The translations under genes and the position numbers were made by a program. Below are positions 12,301-22,173 of a DNA stretch of 64,000 nucleotides, piece by piece. Each line of letters begins with the position of its first letter. Within the stretch, counting starts at the first letter, position 1. Under the pieces are notes generated by a model. That model was not told the DNA's origin and did not search any database. It saw only the letters and a list, made by a program, of their open reading frames with translations. This stretch comes from Cinclus cinclus (taxonomy: Eukaryota; Chordata; Aves; Passeriformes; Cinclidae): NCBI RefSeq assembly GCF_963662255.1, contig NC_085047.1, positions 111,101,872 to 111,165,871 on the forward strand, in the 5' to 3' direction.

Positions 12301-15300
12301 CTGTGACCTGCAATTATTAAATGTTGAGGTATGATGACAAACATGAAGCTCATGACATACCAGTAAAGTGCTTTGCCAATCCCTTTTTAGAGTCATCTCC
12401 AGCAAGAGCTTGTAAATCAGCTGGGGTAATGTTCATATGCCTTATTTTTCTTTTCAGTTTCATCCTTACCAGAAAGGCTGTCAAACTGGCCCATCTCAGC
12501 AAGGAAGAGAGGTAAGAGTTCAGAAGCTATAGGTATTCAGAAACAAATTGTTTCTCTGGGATATTTCCCCACAGGAATGTGTGTGAATATGTTTGTGAAT
12601 ATGCACATTTACACATGCTCAGTGCAACTACCAACACTAGAAATTGGGGCAGAAATTGAGATTTTAGCATAAACAGACCAAGACACAAATGCTAATATTC
12701 ATCCAGTTCTGGATATTTCTTAATTTCCAAGTCCTGCCCACTTTTCCATGCTATGACTTACTAATTCTGGGTATCTATGTGAATGGAGAAGATTTTTCCA
12801 ACCATGTTTCCAGACATCTCCACTGAATGATGATTTAACCCAGCGATACAGGAGTGCTGACATGTATCCTTTTGGGTCTCCTTCATATTCAGACTGGGTG
12901 ATAAAAATTTTAAACTTCTATGTTTACAAAAGTATGGTTTCCCCATTAGTCAGTGAAATGAACAGTTTTCTAAATGTGAACTTTGGTACTGTGCAAGTGA
13001 AAGAGGAGCTCTGCTTAGGTATGTAAGCTGCATTCTTCAGCTCATGTTTTATTCCCAGCTATAGTAAATCTGTAGGGATTTAATTGATTTATATTGCTTT
13101 TCTTCTGGTCTTATACCAGCAAACATGAGAATGAATTGGCTCTGTATCCTAAAATAGCTGTATAAAGATTTATTTTTTTAGAGCTCATTGCCAAAATCAA
13201 CCTTCATTTCCCATTCCCTGGGTCCATTTTAGATGTAACTTTTAGGCATCAGCATCTGAAATATGTATGTTAAGATAAGAACTTGAAATCAGACTTAAAA
13301 ACTAAGTCTAACCCAACTTTCTTTCCAAAGTGTTGCAATAAATTTGTATTTTTTATAAGAAAGATGAGAGTGGAGAGGTTCCCCCTACATTTTTTTTTCT
13401 AACTCTGATTTTATTTTCATATAGAAAAAAGAAGATCTGTGAGGCATATGCCAAGGCACTGGGGATGAAAGAGGCTTTACAAGTAAGGAATGAATGCCTG
13501 GTTTTGCTTCTGTTGTACAATAATGTTTTTTCTTTGTTCTGGATAATTAAGGCAAAGTTCCTGGCACCTAAAACATGTACCTAAAATTGCATGTTGTGCC
13601 ATACAATCTGTATTCCCAAGGGGAGGGCAGGACTGAGTACAAGAAGAAAAGAACTGCCAGTCTCATCCTGCACAAGAAAAGGGAAGGCAGTGCATGTTTT
13701 AGTTTGTCCTATGGTGTGCCCATGGGAGACTGATGTTTCTGTAAAAGCACAAAAATGTGTTTTGTGCAGATGGATAGCATTAGCCAGATTACGTGGCACT
13801 CCTTTGTCAGGTATTCTTAGCCTGCTTTTCCCCCTCTTTGAAAGAAATATGTTCTTTATTTCCAATATCTCTGCCAGTGTTTCACTGTTTTCTCTGTTGA
13901 TACTCACAGCCTGTGCATTATGAAGAGAAGAACTGGACCATGGAGCAATACTCAGGGGGCTGCTACACAGCCTACTTCCCACCAGGCATAATGTATTCCT
14001 ATGGAAGGTAAAACAGAGAATGCTTTGCTTTCTAATTCACATTTCTTAGCTCATATGCAATGCTATGCCTTATGCAACACACTTAAGGCATATTTAGAAT
14101 ATTAGGGGAGCTTCAACCCTCTTCTCATTCCCCTTCTCCCCAGCTAACAAAGATCATGCTATTTACTTTACTAAGAGCAGAGTTTCTCTTGTGGCTTTCA
14201 AGGAAAGGAAACACAGTCACAGAGGGACCTGCTAAAGCCAAAAAAACTTCTCCCCTCTGGATTATTTACAGTAGTTTGTGCTATGAAGTGTTTTCAATGG
14301 ATCTTTCTAGAGACCCCCAAGCCCTTGAGGACACACATCTTGGACAGATGAAACATCTCTACTGAGTGTATAGGTGGAGCATCAGGTTCAGGAGAAGCCC
14401 AGGAGCTCCTCAACATGTCCAGCATGGGGTTGCACCCTGTCTGAGCCAATGTCATCTGGGGAGGAGTGCAGGGGATTAGATGGGAGCCCTTACACCAAGC
14501 ACATTCCCAGTGGGAGAGGGAGCTCCATAGCTCTAGCTGGGTTTGTTGGAATGCTCATGCAGCACTGAAGGGCTGAGGGACTGGGTTATGACCCTATGGG
14601 GTGAAGGCAGCTCCCTGAATGCCAGGCCTTTAGCAGCCAGGCAAGTCCAACCTCCAGATAGAAGCTGATGTTAGTGATCTCTCATTGCAAAAACGTTATT
14701 CTCATTCCACTGTAAGGGCAGGATCACAGCAAAGCTGCCATGCAGAAGACACAAATCTATCAGCTGCACTGCATTGGTGGAATCTGTTAGGATTATCCCG
14801 TATCCCAGCACTAAAGTAAGATCTGTATTATTTTGCATGGAAGCTGGGAACACTGATTTATGCCTTAGATTTTTCTCTCTCTCAGATCTTGAATTTTGGG
14901 TGGAGAAGCAAGCACGTGGTCCTGCAGGAGCAGCTTATTGCGCCTCAGCCCAGGTCTGCAGGGATTCTGGAGAGCTGAAGCCACGTGCTCCATCAAAGCC
15001 ATAAATTGCTTTTAGAAGGATCATTGCCTTCTTGTCACTTGTCACCTGACATTCTCACTTGTTTTGAAGGATCATTCGCCAGCCTGTTGACAGAATCTAC
15101 TTTGCTGGCACAGAGACAGCAACCCAGTGGAGTGGATACATGGAGGGGGCCGTGCAAGCAGGAGAGAGAGCAGCCAGAGAGGTACAGACCACTGCTCTGC
15201 TTTCTACATCTCTATCAAAAGGCTAGAAAAGGATTAGGTACAGCTTGGAGGGTCTGATTTAGTGCAAAGGCTCCTAGAATTGAGAGGGAGGGATTCCAGA

Positions 15301-18300
15301 AAACAACGTGACCAAAGTGTTTTTAATTTGTTTAAACGTACTTAATTAGTTATTGAATAAAGTGAAGCCAGGAATCTCAATCAAATCAGAATATTACTTG
15401 TCCTGGTTTGAAAGACAGGTGTTTGCTAAGGAAAGCAGAAGCTTCCCTTTGGACTGAAAAAAAAAAAAAAACAAAAACGTGATTCTTCCGATTATTATAA
15501 TTTTGGAATTAAGAGAGCTCTCAGGCAAAGATATGGGGGTAGGAATAACAGTTCTTTACTAGTATATCTAACAAGACAAACAAGAACAACAACAGCTATG
15601 AAATTACCCACAAACAGAACAGTGACTCAGTCCCAGTGTTTTTTGGCTGCAGGCACCTTTTCCCTGAGCTGCAGTTCCCGGTGCTGGGGGCGGGCGGGTC
15701 CCGCAGAGCCGCAGGAGGGCTGGGGGTGATGGCAGAGCTGTCCCAGGGGAGAGAGAGATGGAGAGAGAGCTCTCCGCTCACGGTGTCGGTCCCGGTGCTC
15801 AGCAGAGTGCTGGATGGTGGTAGTTCACAGCGAGAAGACAGCCGGGCAGGGTCCGATGGTGGTTTCCCGACGCTGGGATGGCAGGGATGGGACACAGGCG
15901 GCGATCGTCCTTCTCGTCCGAACTCCGCGGGGGAAATGGGCCGAGGCCCAGCCTTCCGCTTCCTCTTCTGGCTGTTTGAATCTCGAGGGGTTCCCTCTTC
16001 CCTCCCGTCCCCTCCCCCTTGTCACCAGGGCCCAGTCAACAGGTATCTTAGCATGACAATGGGGAAAATTCCACAGAGGGAAAAAGGGAGAGAACTAACC
16101 CTCAACATTACTGAACTAGAGACTTAAATTAAAACTTGTGCCATGTACTGCATGTCTAGAGGAATAAAAAAACCCCAACCTGATGCTGCTTGTAGATGCA
16201 GTACCTCAGTTTCTAACAAATTAATTGCTGCACATTTTAAAACTAATCTAAGCAATTTCAAATGCTCACAGATATTTCCAGTGCAGAAATCTGGATATCT
16301 GAACTTTGTTCCTGTTTTTGATCTATCCCTTCTGCTTCTTCTTTTACAAGACAGTCCTGTTAGCTGAGCTTTATGAAATTGTAATGTGCAGCTCTGATAA
16401 TGTCTAAATCTCCTCAGAATGACATACATGGGGCTGGGATCCCAGTCACAGTGAAATCCCTTTACAACAATCTGGAGGGGAGGGGAGGGGAAAAGAGCAT
16501 TAAAGGGTGCACATTACAGTTACAACTGCTGTGGCAAAGCCACAGAGTTGTTATATAAGGGAAAATCAGTCTTTTACTTCCATTTGACAGAATGTCATAT
16601 TTGCCTTTTAATCCTTACTACTACAAAGACACTGAGCTGTCTTCTGGAGGCATTCATTTGCCCCCAAGAATCCTCATGATTATTGCAATCAGTTTACTCT
16701 CAAGAAAAATCCTTGATGAGCTTTGTACTGCTTGAATAGGTGAGGGAGGGCTCCGTAATTCATTGCTGTGAGAGCCGCAGGGTTGCATCTCTCCTCTTTC
16801 TATATCCCAGAAGCATCACTCCTAACAGGTTTTGTGTCACAAGTGCATGGCAGTAACCTCACTTTGGTAACTCTCAATCTGCCTTGAGAAAAAGCATTTT
16901 TACTCAGGAAAAAAAAAATAAAAACCTCCCACAAAAATATTCAGAGAAGCTCTAGTAGAAATCACTGTACATTTTCTGGCTCAAGAGACTTTTAGCTAGT
17001 CATAGTTACACCTTTTATCAATGTCACCTTGCTCTGACTTCCTCTGTTTCTCCAAAACTGGAAGTATTGTGGGTTATAATTTTTTCACATGGTACAAATA
17101 ATGTTTTCTTCTAGGTACTGCACAGTATGGGGAAAATCTCCAAGGGTGAAATTTGGATGCCAGAGCCAGAGTCAAAGGTAATCCATAGTATCACTGTTAC
17201 CCAGTCAGGCACACACCACTCAGTCAGGGGTGTCCCTATTTCAGTGATTCCTGTGTACCCTGCTCCCAGGCAAGCCTTTAGCCACCTCATATGCTGATGG
17301 TATTAATTTTTGTGACTTGTCCAAGGAATATTATTGCCCATGTCTGAAGGGTGGATGACTAAGACCCAAAGACAATGATCTCAGAGACTGGGAGACTGAA
17401 AACTGAAGCCTGATTCTGCCCAGTCCTAGGCCATGAAAGCCAAATAGAACCTCATTCCAGCCACAAGTAGCTCCATCTTCACTGCCCTGTGACTGTCCAA
17501 GATGGCAGAAAACACATCTCACAGCCATGACTCTTCTTCCCTGCACAGTCTGGTCTTTGGGAAAAACCTGTGACCTCCCCAACCTCATGGGGGGTGTTTG
17601 CCACCTCCCTGCTCGTGTGGTGAGGGGGGACCCTGTGGAGTCACCATCTGACTAGGTTTGAAAGACAGGTATCTGCTAAGAAGGGCAGGAGCCTCTCTTG
17701 AAATGGAAAATTGTAAACCCTAAACCCCGTCCCTTCAAACTACTTATAATTTTTAAATTAAGGGGCTCTCCAGCAAAGATAAGGAATAGGAATAACAGTT
17801 TTTTGCTAGGAAAAATTAAAATAGAAATACAGTATTACAAGAAACAAACCCAAAACACTGACAGAGTCAGAATACAAGCTCACACCCCATCAGTCAGTCA
17901 GGGTGCTGGTAGCAGTCCCGTTAAGTGGTGGCTGCAGTCCTCCTGCAGTGACAGATGTGTTTCACTTAAAGCCATGGTCCTGTAGAAGAGTGAAGCTTTC
18001 CTCCAAAGGTCCACGATGATGTGGAGAGGTTCAGTTTTCCTTTGGAATCCAGTGGAAAAAAGGCTGCCTTGTTGTTCCAAGTCTCAGATTTTATTTAGGC
18101 AGGAAATGTTTGGCTCCTCCCCCTGGGTGGAGCATCTCCCGATGGGATGATGTAATTTTATCAGTCATTCACTGGGACTCAGTGGCCCATTAACAGAAGA
18201 TATCTCCCTGGAGGAAAGATGGGTTGTGGAAAAGATAAAGAACACTGCCCCACCTGGTTTTAACAGATGGCCCATTAGCAGAGGATATCTCCCACAGAGA

Positions 18301-18559
18301 TATGGATCACTTCCCCACCTGGTTTCAACAGATGGTGATAGAATACATATTTTTTGTCACATCCTGTATTGCAACCTAAGACACCATCTCCTCTCTCCTC
18401 CAGGATGTCCCAGCCCAACCATTCACCACCACCTTCTGGGAGAGGAACCTGCCCTCGGCGCCGGGGTTTCTGTGCCTGCTGAGCTGCACCCTGTGTCTCA
18501 CCTCTGTGGCTGCTGCAGGGCTCTTTGCCTGTAAAAAGGGACTTGTCCCTCGAAACTAG
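3240..18559 (+). CDS. MAOA: MAOA, monoamine oxidase A, exons 4-15 (5' end outside window)
   Basis: FAD-dependent amine oxidase of the outer mitochondrial membrane; the family deaminates serotonin, noradrenaline, dopamine and trace amines. Joined coding exons: 3240-3344, 4555-4646, 6978-7119, 8551-8700, 9653-9812, 11056-11152, 12458-12511, 13425-13482, 13910-14007, 15070-15181, 17115-17177, 18404-18559. They total 1287 nt: 428 residues plus TAG, equal to human MAO-A from residue 103 on, with three extra residues at the C-terminus. Every intron is GT-AG and the frame stays open. In human numbering I see Lys305, Trp397, the FAD-linking Cys406 (TGC at 13961-13963), Tyr407 and Tyr444. Asn181, Phe208 and Ile335 match MAO-A rather than MAO-B, which is why I chose A. 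Some stretches (exon 7, parts of 4, 10, 14, 15) look more B-like, so the family is certain but the A/B label is about 80% sure. Exons 1-3 and the promoter lie before position 1. Confidence 0.9.
3500..3594 (+). repeat. CR1-type LINE 3' tail fragment
   Basis: The segment GGACTAGATGACTTGTAAAG, CCCCTTCCAGCCCAAACTAT and the ending ATTCTATGATTCTATG is the typical 3' end of an avian CR1 element. About 95 bp, in intron 4 of MAOA, same strand as the gene. Confidence 0.85.
4555..4646 (+). CDS. MAOA: MAOA exon 5
   Basis: 92 nt, ending in phase 2 (AA of a split Lys codon), between TTTCCAG and GTATGT. Encodes [20 protein letters not shown] followed by [11 protein letters not shown]. Length and phase are those of vertebrate MAO exon 5. 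Confidence 0.93.
4930..5150 (-). repeat. Old CR1 LINE fragment
   Basis: Reads like CR1 in reverse: TCTCAGGATCTTAAACTCCA, CAGTCTCATGGCTACTGCAG and CCTCCTTGTTTGTGAGTAGC all match CR1 body sequence with mutations. It lies in MAOA intron 5. Boundaries are approximate and the copy may start as far left as 4700. Confidence 0.6.
6978..7119 (+). CDS. MAOA: MAOA exon 6 (substrate-cavity residues)
   Basis: 142 nt between CACACAG and GTACAA. Encodes [18 protein letters not shown] then [16 protein letters not shown]. Human-equivalent Asn181 is AAC at 7015-7017 and Phe208, the residue that separates MAO-A from human MAO-B (Ile199), is TTC at 7096-7098. Both match MAO-A. Confidence 0.95.
8551..8700 (+). 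CDS. MAOA: MAOA exon 7
   Basis: 150 nt, phase 0 at both ends, between TTGTTTAG and GTAATT. Encodes [18 protein letters not shown] and then [20 protein letters not shown]. The second half resembles human MAO-B much more than MAO-A, against the trend of the neighbouring exons 6, 8 and 9. By my count GC3 is about 48%, ordinary for this gene. Confidence 0.94.
9653..9812 (+). CDS. MAOA: MAOA exon 8 (active-site lysine)
   Basis: 160 nt, ending in phase 1, between ACATTTCAG and GTAGGT. Encodes [15 protein letters not shown] and [20 protein letters not shown]. The Lys of VIK equals human MAO-A Lys305, which bonds through water to the flavin N5. The [18 protein letters not shown] pattern is distinctly MAO-A-like and is the cleanest paralogue marker in this gene. 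Confidence 0.95.
11056..11152 (+). CDS. MAOA: MAOA exon 9 (gate residue Ile335)
   Basis: 97 nt between CCCCTTAG and GTAAAA. Encodes [20 protein letters not shown] then [12 protein letters not shown]. The ATA codon at 11103-11105 is the equivalent of human Ile335 (Tyr326 in human MAO-B), one of the two residues that set inhibitor and substrate preference, and it matches MAO-A. Confidence 0.95.
12458..12511 (+). CDS. MAOA: MAOA exon 10
   Basis: 54 nt between CTTTTCAG and GTAAGA. Completes the Gly codon of exon 9 and encodes [18 protein letters not shown]. Length matches the vertebrate exon. Confidence 0.92.
13425..13482 (+). CDS. MAOA: MAOA exon 11
   Basis: 58 nt between TTCATATAG and GTAAGG. 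Encodes [19 protein letters not shown]. The Cys is the equivalent of human Cys374. [14 protein letters not shown] differs from the usual ELYAKVLGS-EAL- seen in the other copy, another divergent patch. Confidence 0.92.
13910..14007 (+). CDS. MAOA: MAOA exon 12 (covalent FAD cysteine)
   Basis: 98 nt between ACTCACAG and GTAAAA. Encodes [20 protein letters not shown] then [13 protein letters not shown]. Cys of SGGCY (TGC, 13961-13963) equals Cys406, which carries the 8-alpha-S-cysteinyl FAD; Tyr407 follows and Trp397 is present. Two positions after that Trp read Thr-Met where the family has Cys-Glu, an odd change close to the flavin. Confidence 0.96.
15070..15181 (+). CDS. MAOA: MAOA exon 13 (aromatic cage Tyr444)
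   Basis: 112 nt between TTTTGAAG and GTACAG. Encodes [18 protein letters not shown] then [18 protein letters not shown]. This is the C-terminal FAD-contacting motif shared by flavin amine oxidases; Tyr of WSGY equals Tyr444 of the aromatic cage. Confidence 0.95.
15394..15398. repeat. Target site duplication, left copy (intron 13 LTR)
   Basis: TTACT, identical to 16108-16112 directly after the LTR end. Confidence 0.85.
15399..16107 (-). mobile_element. Solo LTR of an ERVL-like retrovirus, intron 13 of MAOA
   Basis: 709 bp, starting TGTCCTGGTTTG and ending CCCTCAACA (TGT...ACA inverted ends). Flanked by a perfect 5-bp target duplication TTACT at 15394-15398 and 16108-16112. Five-base duplications are typical of ERVL. 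No internal genes or second LTR, so a solo LTR. Read on the minus strand it begins TGTTGAGGGTTAGTTCTCTC, a start I recognise from passerine LTRs; orientation is inferred from that. The middle (about 15660-15970) is GC-rich with many CpGs, which suggests a fairly young insertion. Short ORFs there (such as 15636-16127) are not genes. Confidence 0.88.
16108..16112. repeat. Target site duplication, right copy (intron 13 LTR)
   Basis: TTACT, identical to 15394-15398. Confidence 0.85.
17115..17177 (+). CDS. MAOA: MAOA exon 14
   Basis: 63 nt, phase 0, between TTCTTCTAG and GTAATC. Encodes [20 protein letters not shown] plus Lys. It links the globular domain to the tail helix. Several residues (LH-MGKI, EIW) are B-like; the first Val and last Lys are A-like. 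Confidence 0.93.
17644..17648. repeat. Target site duplication, left copy (intron 14 LTR)
   Basis: CCATC, identical to 18384-18388. Confidence 0.87.
17649..18383 (-). mobile_element. Solo LTR of an ERVL-like retrovirus next to the MAOA exon 15 acceptor
   Basis: 735 bp, from TGACTAGGTTTGAAAGACAG to GCAACCTAAGACA. Flanked by a perfect 5-bp duplication CCATC at 17644-17648 and 18384-18388. Its left 180 bp resembles the left part of the intron 13 LTR (GTTTGAAAGACAGG, TTAAGGGGCTCTC, GGAATAGGAATAACAGTT), but the right part differs. It contains two imperfect copies of a block running from GGCCCATTA-CAG to CCACCTGGTTT-AACAGAT (about 18182-18334). On the minus strand an AATAAA lies at 18110-18115, suggesting the element is antisense to MAOA. 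It stops 20 bp before exon 15. Confidence 0.9.
18370..18403 (+). promoter_or_regulatory. MAOA: Hybrid 3' splice site of MAOA exon 15
   Basis: TCCTCTCTCCTCCAG (18389-18403) is native. Just upstream, the end of the LTR provides CCTAAGACA; the A at 18379 in the CTAAG context is 24 nt from the AG, a normal branch-point distance. The original sequence upstream (GTGGAGTCACCATC) is now about 740 bp away. The branch point assignment is inference. Confidence 0.5.
18384..18388. repeat. Target site duplication, right copy (intron 14 LTR)
   Basis: CCATC, identical to 17644-17648. It is followed at once by the 15-nt pyrimidine tract and AG (18389-18403) of the exon 15 acceptor. Confidence 0.87.
18404..18559 (+). 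CDS. MAOA: MAOA exon 15, C-terminal membrane anchor and stop
   Basis: Coding part 156 nt, after CTCCTCCAG, ending in TAG at 18557-18559. Starts [20 protein letters not shown] and ends KKGLVPRN. Positions 18467-18532 encode a hydrophobic stretch of about 22 residues, the outer-mitochondrial-membrane helix of the family. It contains four cysteines where the MAOB copy has none. An LTR ends only 20 nt upstream of this exon. Confidence 0.95.
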   Translation, partial: DVPAQPFTTTFWERNLPSAPGFLCLLSCTLCLTSVAAAGLFACKKGLVPRN

Positions 18560-21514
18560 TGGGGACCACATGCCCAGTGGGATCTGCACCCCCCTCTCCT
18601 CCCCTTTTACCAGATGAGTGTTATTTTGGAGAAAAGTGGCATGGACAGCTGGAAAGAGCAAAAGTTATTCTCCTTGTGATTTTTCTTTTTAGTCCCATAA
18701 TTAATGCATCGAATCTACTGCAGTTGCTACCAGCTAAATCTACTGTAGGGGCGTTTTTCAAATATGTCCATTTGTTTTTTGGTTGGACATGATAATATCA
18801 ATGATATATTCCTAATACAGGCAAGGCAAAATGCATATCACACCTTTTCTGAGTCGCAAAGAGGTCTCGAGAACTCTTTTGTTCCCACTCAGTGTTTTAT
18901 TTTTCACTACACAAGATAGTAAATGCCCTCATGCATTCACCTCAGAACATCTGAGGTTATTCCCATACCATCCCTGCTGCACAGAAGAGATTAGCATGCC
19001 GATCAGTCGTAGAATTGCAAAATTAATTTTCAAATGCATTTGATTAATTATTAATCATTGCAACGTGAAACTTAACCCCGAGCTGGATGAAAGGAGGTAA
19101 TTAGCATGAGGCACAGCACTGAACAGGGAGAGAGGAGGCATGGCTGGACTTCATTCTGCCCACTGCCAAGGAAACATCTGTGCACATCTGCTCTGCAGGG
19201 TGCCTGCCCTGAGAGCATCCATCCAGCCCAGCCTTGTGCTAGCGCAGCACAGTGAAGTGAATTAGCAAAGTTAAATTCCCCTGACTTGCAGCAGGTGCTG
19301 GCTGTTATTTTCCAAATGGCAGCAGCTTCCTGGCTCCCTGTCCATTTGCTGCCCCTCATTTCACTGCTAATCTGTAGCCCCTTCTTCCAATAAGGAGAAA
19401 TGTATTTGAGGCTCAAATTACTGCCTTGTAAATTACAGTAATTGGATGCATCTGCCTGTTCCGCTCTTATTATGTACATGATACACTTAAGATAATCACT
19501 TTAGTGTTTTACTGAAGTCTGGAATGTATGTTTCACAATGTACCATCATGATGTGGTCTTTTTCCATGAATTTTGAGCATTGTACGTGTCCATGGACTCA
19601 ACTGTTGTTCAACATGGGTGAAATGTGCCTTTCAATTGTCCTGAAACCTTGATCTTCTTATAAACTTTTCTTCAGATTCTTTCTTGCTTGGTTTTTTGTG
19701 AGTTACATGAATTGCTGATTGACTGGAGGGCTCCCTGCTGAATGTGCTCTCTCCAGCTCCAGCCCTTGCTGAGCAGGGATTCCTGTGCACAAGGACTGCC
19801 CTGGGCATGCAGCCTGGCACAGCCACAGTGCTTCCTCAGGGAGGGAGCACAGGCTGCTGATGAGCCTTTTGTGGTGTGAAACAGTTCTACCCCACACTTC
19901 CCCCAGGGGGGACATTTTCACCACCTGAAAAACACTGCCCATACCTGTTCAAAAATAATTTATCCGTAGGCATGTTTGTAGCAACTAGAGCTACATTTTC
20001 AGGCTTACTTTAGACTTGACATCAGAACTGTGTGCACATGCAAAAGGGACCCCAAATCATCTGCAATATGCCTGTGAGCCAACACTGTCCAGCTTCACTT
20101 TTCACCTTATCCACTCGCATTTCTATTGAAATTATTTTGGGGTTTGAAATTCCAGTGCAGTTCAGCTGAACTCATCTCAAACTGTTAAACAAGGCCAGGT
20201 ACAGCGTTCCCCCTTCCCAGGGAAAGGCACGTCTCACTGCTGTGGGATTGGCAGGTGGGAAGTGAAATGAGAGAAATTGATTAAAATTGGCATTTCTGAA
20301 ACTGCTGCAGCTCCCAGGCACCAGGCTGCTGCTGAGAAAGGGCAGCATTTGTCAGAGATTATAGACCAGTTCCCATCCTGCTTTAATGCCCTTTCTGACA
20401 ATCACACCAATTTCCCTGTTTAAACATTAAACATTTAGCTTAAATATTAAACAGCCAGGCACCTTTCTTAAACCAATTTTGAAACAGAATGGGACTGAGT
20501 TTATCACTGCTGACAACTCCCCAAGTGAGCTGCTGCTGGTATTAAAGCTGTGAGGATGAAGCACCAGGGAAACACCTCTTTCTTCTGGGGACCAAGCAGA
20601 GCCCTCACCCAGGCTGGGAGTGAGAAAACCTTTGGACACCTTCCATAAGGTGTGCTCAGTGCCCCAGTTTTTGGAGGAAGAACTTTGCACTCCCTTGGCA
20701 GGAGTGGGAAATGTTCTGTCCTTTTCAAATACCGGGTGAGATGAGAGAGGCCAAGGTCCACACCAAGTCCTTCAGCACCAGTGTGGGAACTGAATGTATT
20801 GATGCCCCTGGGAAATGGAAAAACCTTAGGTCAAAGAGCTGCTGGAAGTAAAACATAGACCAGAGCAAGCACTGGCAGGAGTAGCACAGGGAGGAAAAAA
20901 AATCCCATAGTAGCAGTGAAATAAGAAGCAGTACTGAGCACAAAGATCAGGAGGTCCAAAATAAGAAGGAGATGATATATGTGAGAAGATCTGCCTCTTT
21001 TTTATCAAGCTGTTTGGTTTGCTTACAAATAACACAGCAGCTTTGTGAGACTCCCTCCTTTCTGGCCCACTCCTGTTGGATGCAGCTCCTGTCTCTAAAG
21101 GGTGAGAGTTGCTTCCCTCTGGCTGCCATCAACATGGGGAGAGGGACCCTGAAATAGGATGGGCTGCTGTATCAGCAGGAGCTGGATGGGCAGGAGGTGC
21201 AGGAGAAGAGCCACTGGCTTGATTTTTAGCACCATCAGCCTAGCAAGGCTTTCCTTCCCTCATTACCTGCCCAGCCCACAACCTCTTGGCATGGGAACTG
21301 ACAACTTGAACCCCCCCGGTTGGAAACCACCATGTGACAGGTCTGGGAAGGGGCCACCACCCCAAGGAAGCAGTGCCAGGTTGCAGGGGCTCCATGTTTT
21401 GGAGCACATGGATGTCCCCCAAGGCACAGTGGTCTTCCAGTCATGTTCCTTGTGTGGGACAAGGGGGAGGTCTGACCAGACACATCCAGGTTGCTAAAAA
21501 GGTACATAGAGCCT

Positions 21515-21685
21515 CAAAATGGTGAGGGACAGGGTGCCCAGAGAACTAGGGCTTGCCCCATTCCTGGAAGTGTTCAAGGCTTCCCTGGATGGAGCACCAA
21601 GAAGCTTATTTTTGTCAAAGGGGAATTGGAACAAGATGATCTTTAAGGTCCCTTCCAAACCAAAGCATTATATTTCTGTGAAAAT
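21515..21685 (+). repeat. CR1-type LINE 3' fragment
   Basis: GCCCCATTCCTGGAAGTGTT, CAAGGCTTCCCTGGATGGAG and GATCTTTAAGGTCCCTTCCA are standard CR1 3'-end phrases. About 170 bp, plus orientation. Confidence 0.85.
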
Positions 21686-22147
21686 CCATTCTGGGGAAGC
21701 AACAGGTTGCTGCCTTCACTTGGTCCCTTCGCTAGTCCTTCACCAGCAGTACTTTTTAATTAGCATTTTATTCAGCCTACAGGTTCATACTTGATCTCTT
21801 TTCCCAGGATCAGACATACCCCCCAACTACTGGCAAAATTAGCATTATATATTTGAACAAAAATACCACCCAGGGTGATGTACCAACACAGCTTGACACA
21901 TCTCAACATCCAGGCTTCCCACCAGTTGATTCCCATGTCCCACTGACCAGGTTCTGATGCCTGACAGCAAGGGCTTTTCTTAGCCAGAAACTACGCTAAG
22001 GTCAAGCTGGGGACTGGTTTTATGCTCTCTGCACAGAGTTCAGCTCCCAGCTCCAAACATAGAAAAACAGACAAAGCAGAGAGTCCTCTACTGTGGAAAC
22101 ATGGCTGTAGCCAAGTTCTCTTGTTCTCCCCTGCAACAGTTGCTTTT

Positions 22148-22173
22148 CACACACACACACACACACACACACA
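22148..22173. repeat. (CA)13 microsatellite
   Basis: Uninterrupted CA dinucleotide run between TTTT and GGAAATTT. Confidence 0.95.

Noticed and set aside
13581..13982. 133-codon minus-strand frame
   Set aside because: Runs antisense through MAOA exon 12 and its upstream intron; no family match.
15636..16127. 163-codon open frame in MAOA intron 13
   Set aside because: Lies almost wholly in the GC-rich part of a solo LTR; no domain or family resemblance.
19072..19479. 135-codon minus-strand frame in the interval between the genes
   Set aside because: No recognisable protein features, repeats or splice structure support it.
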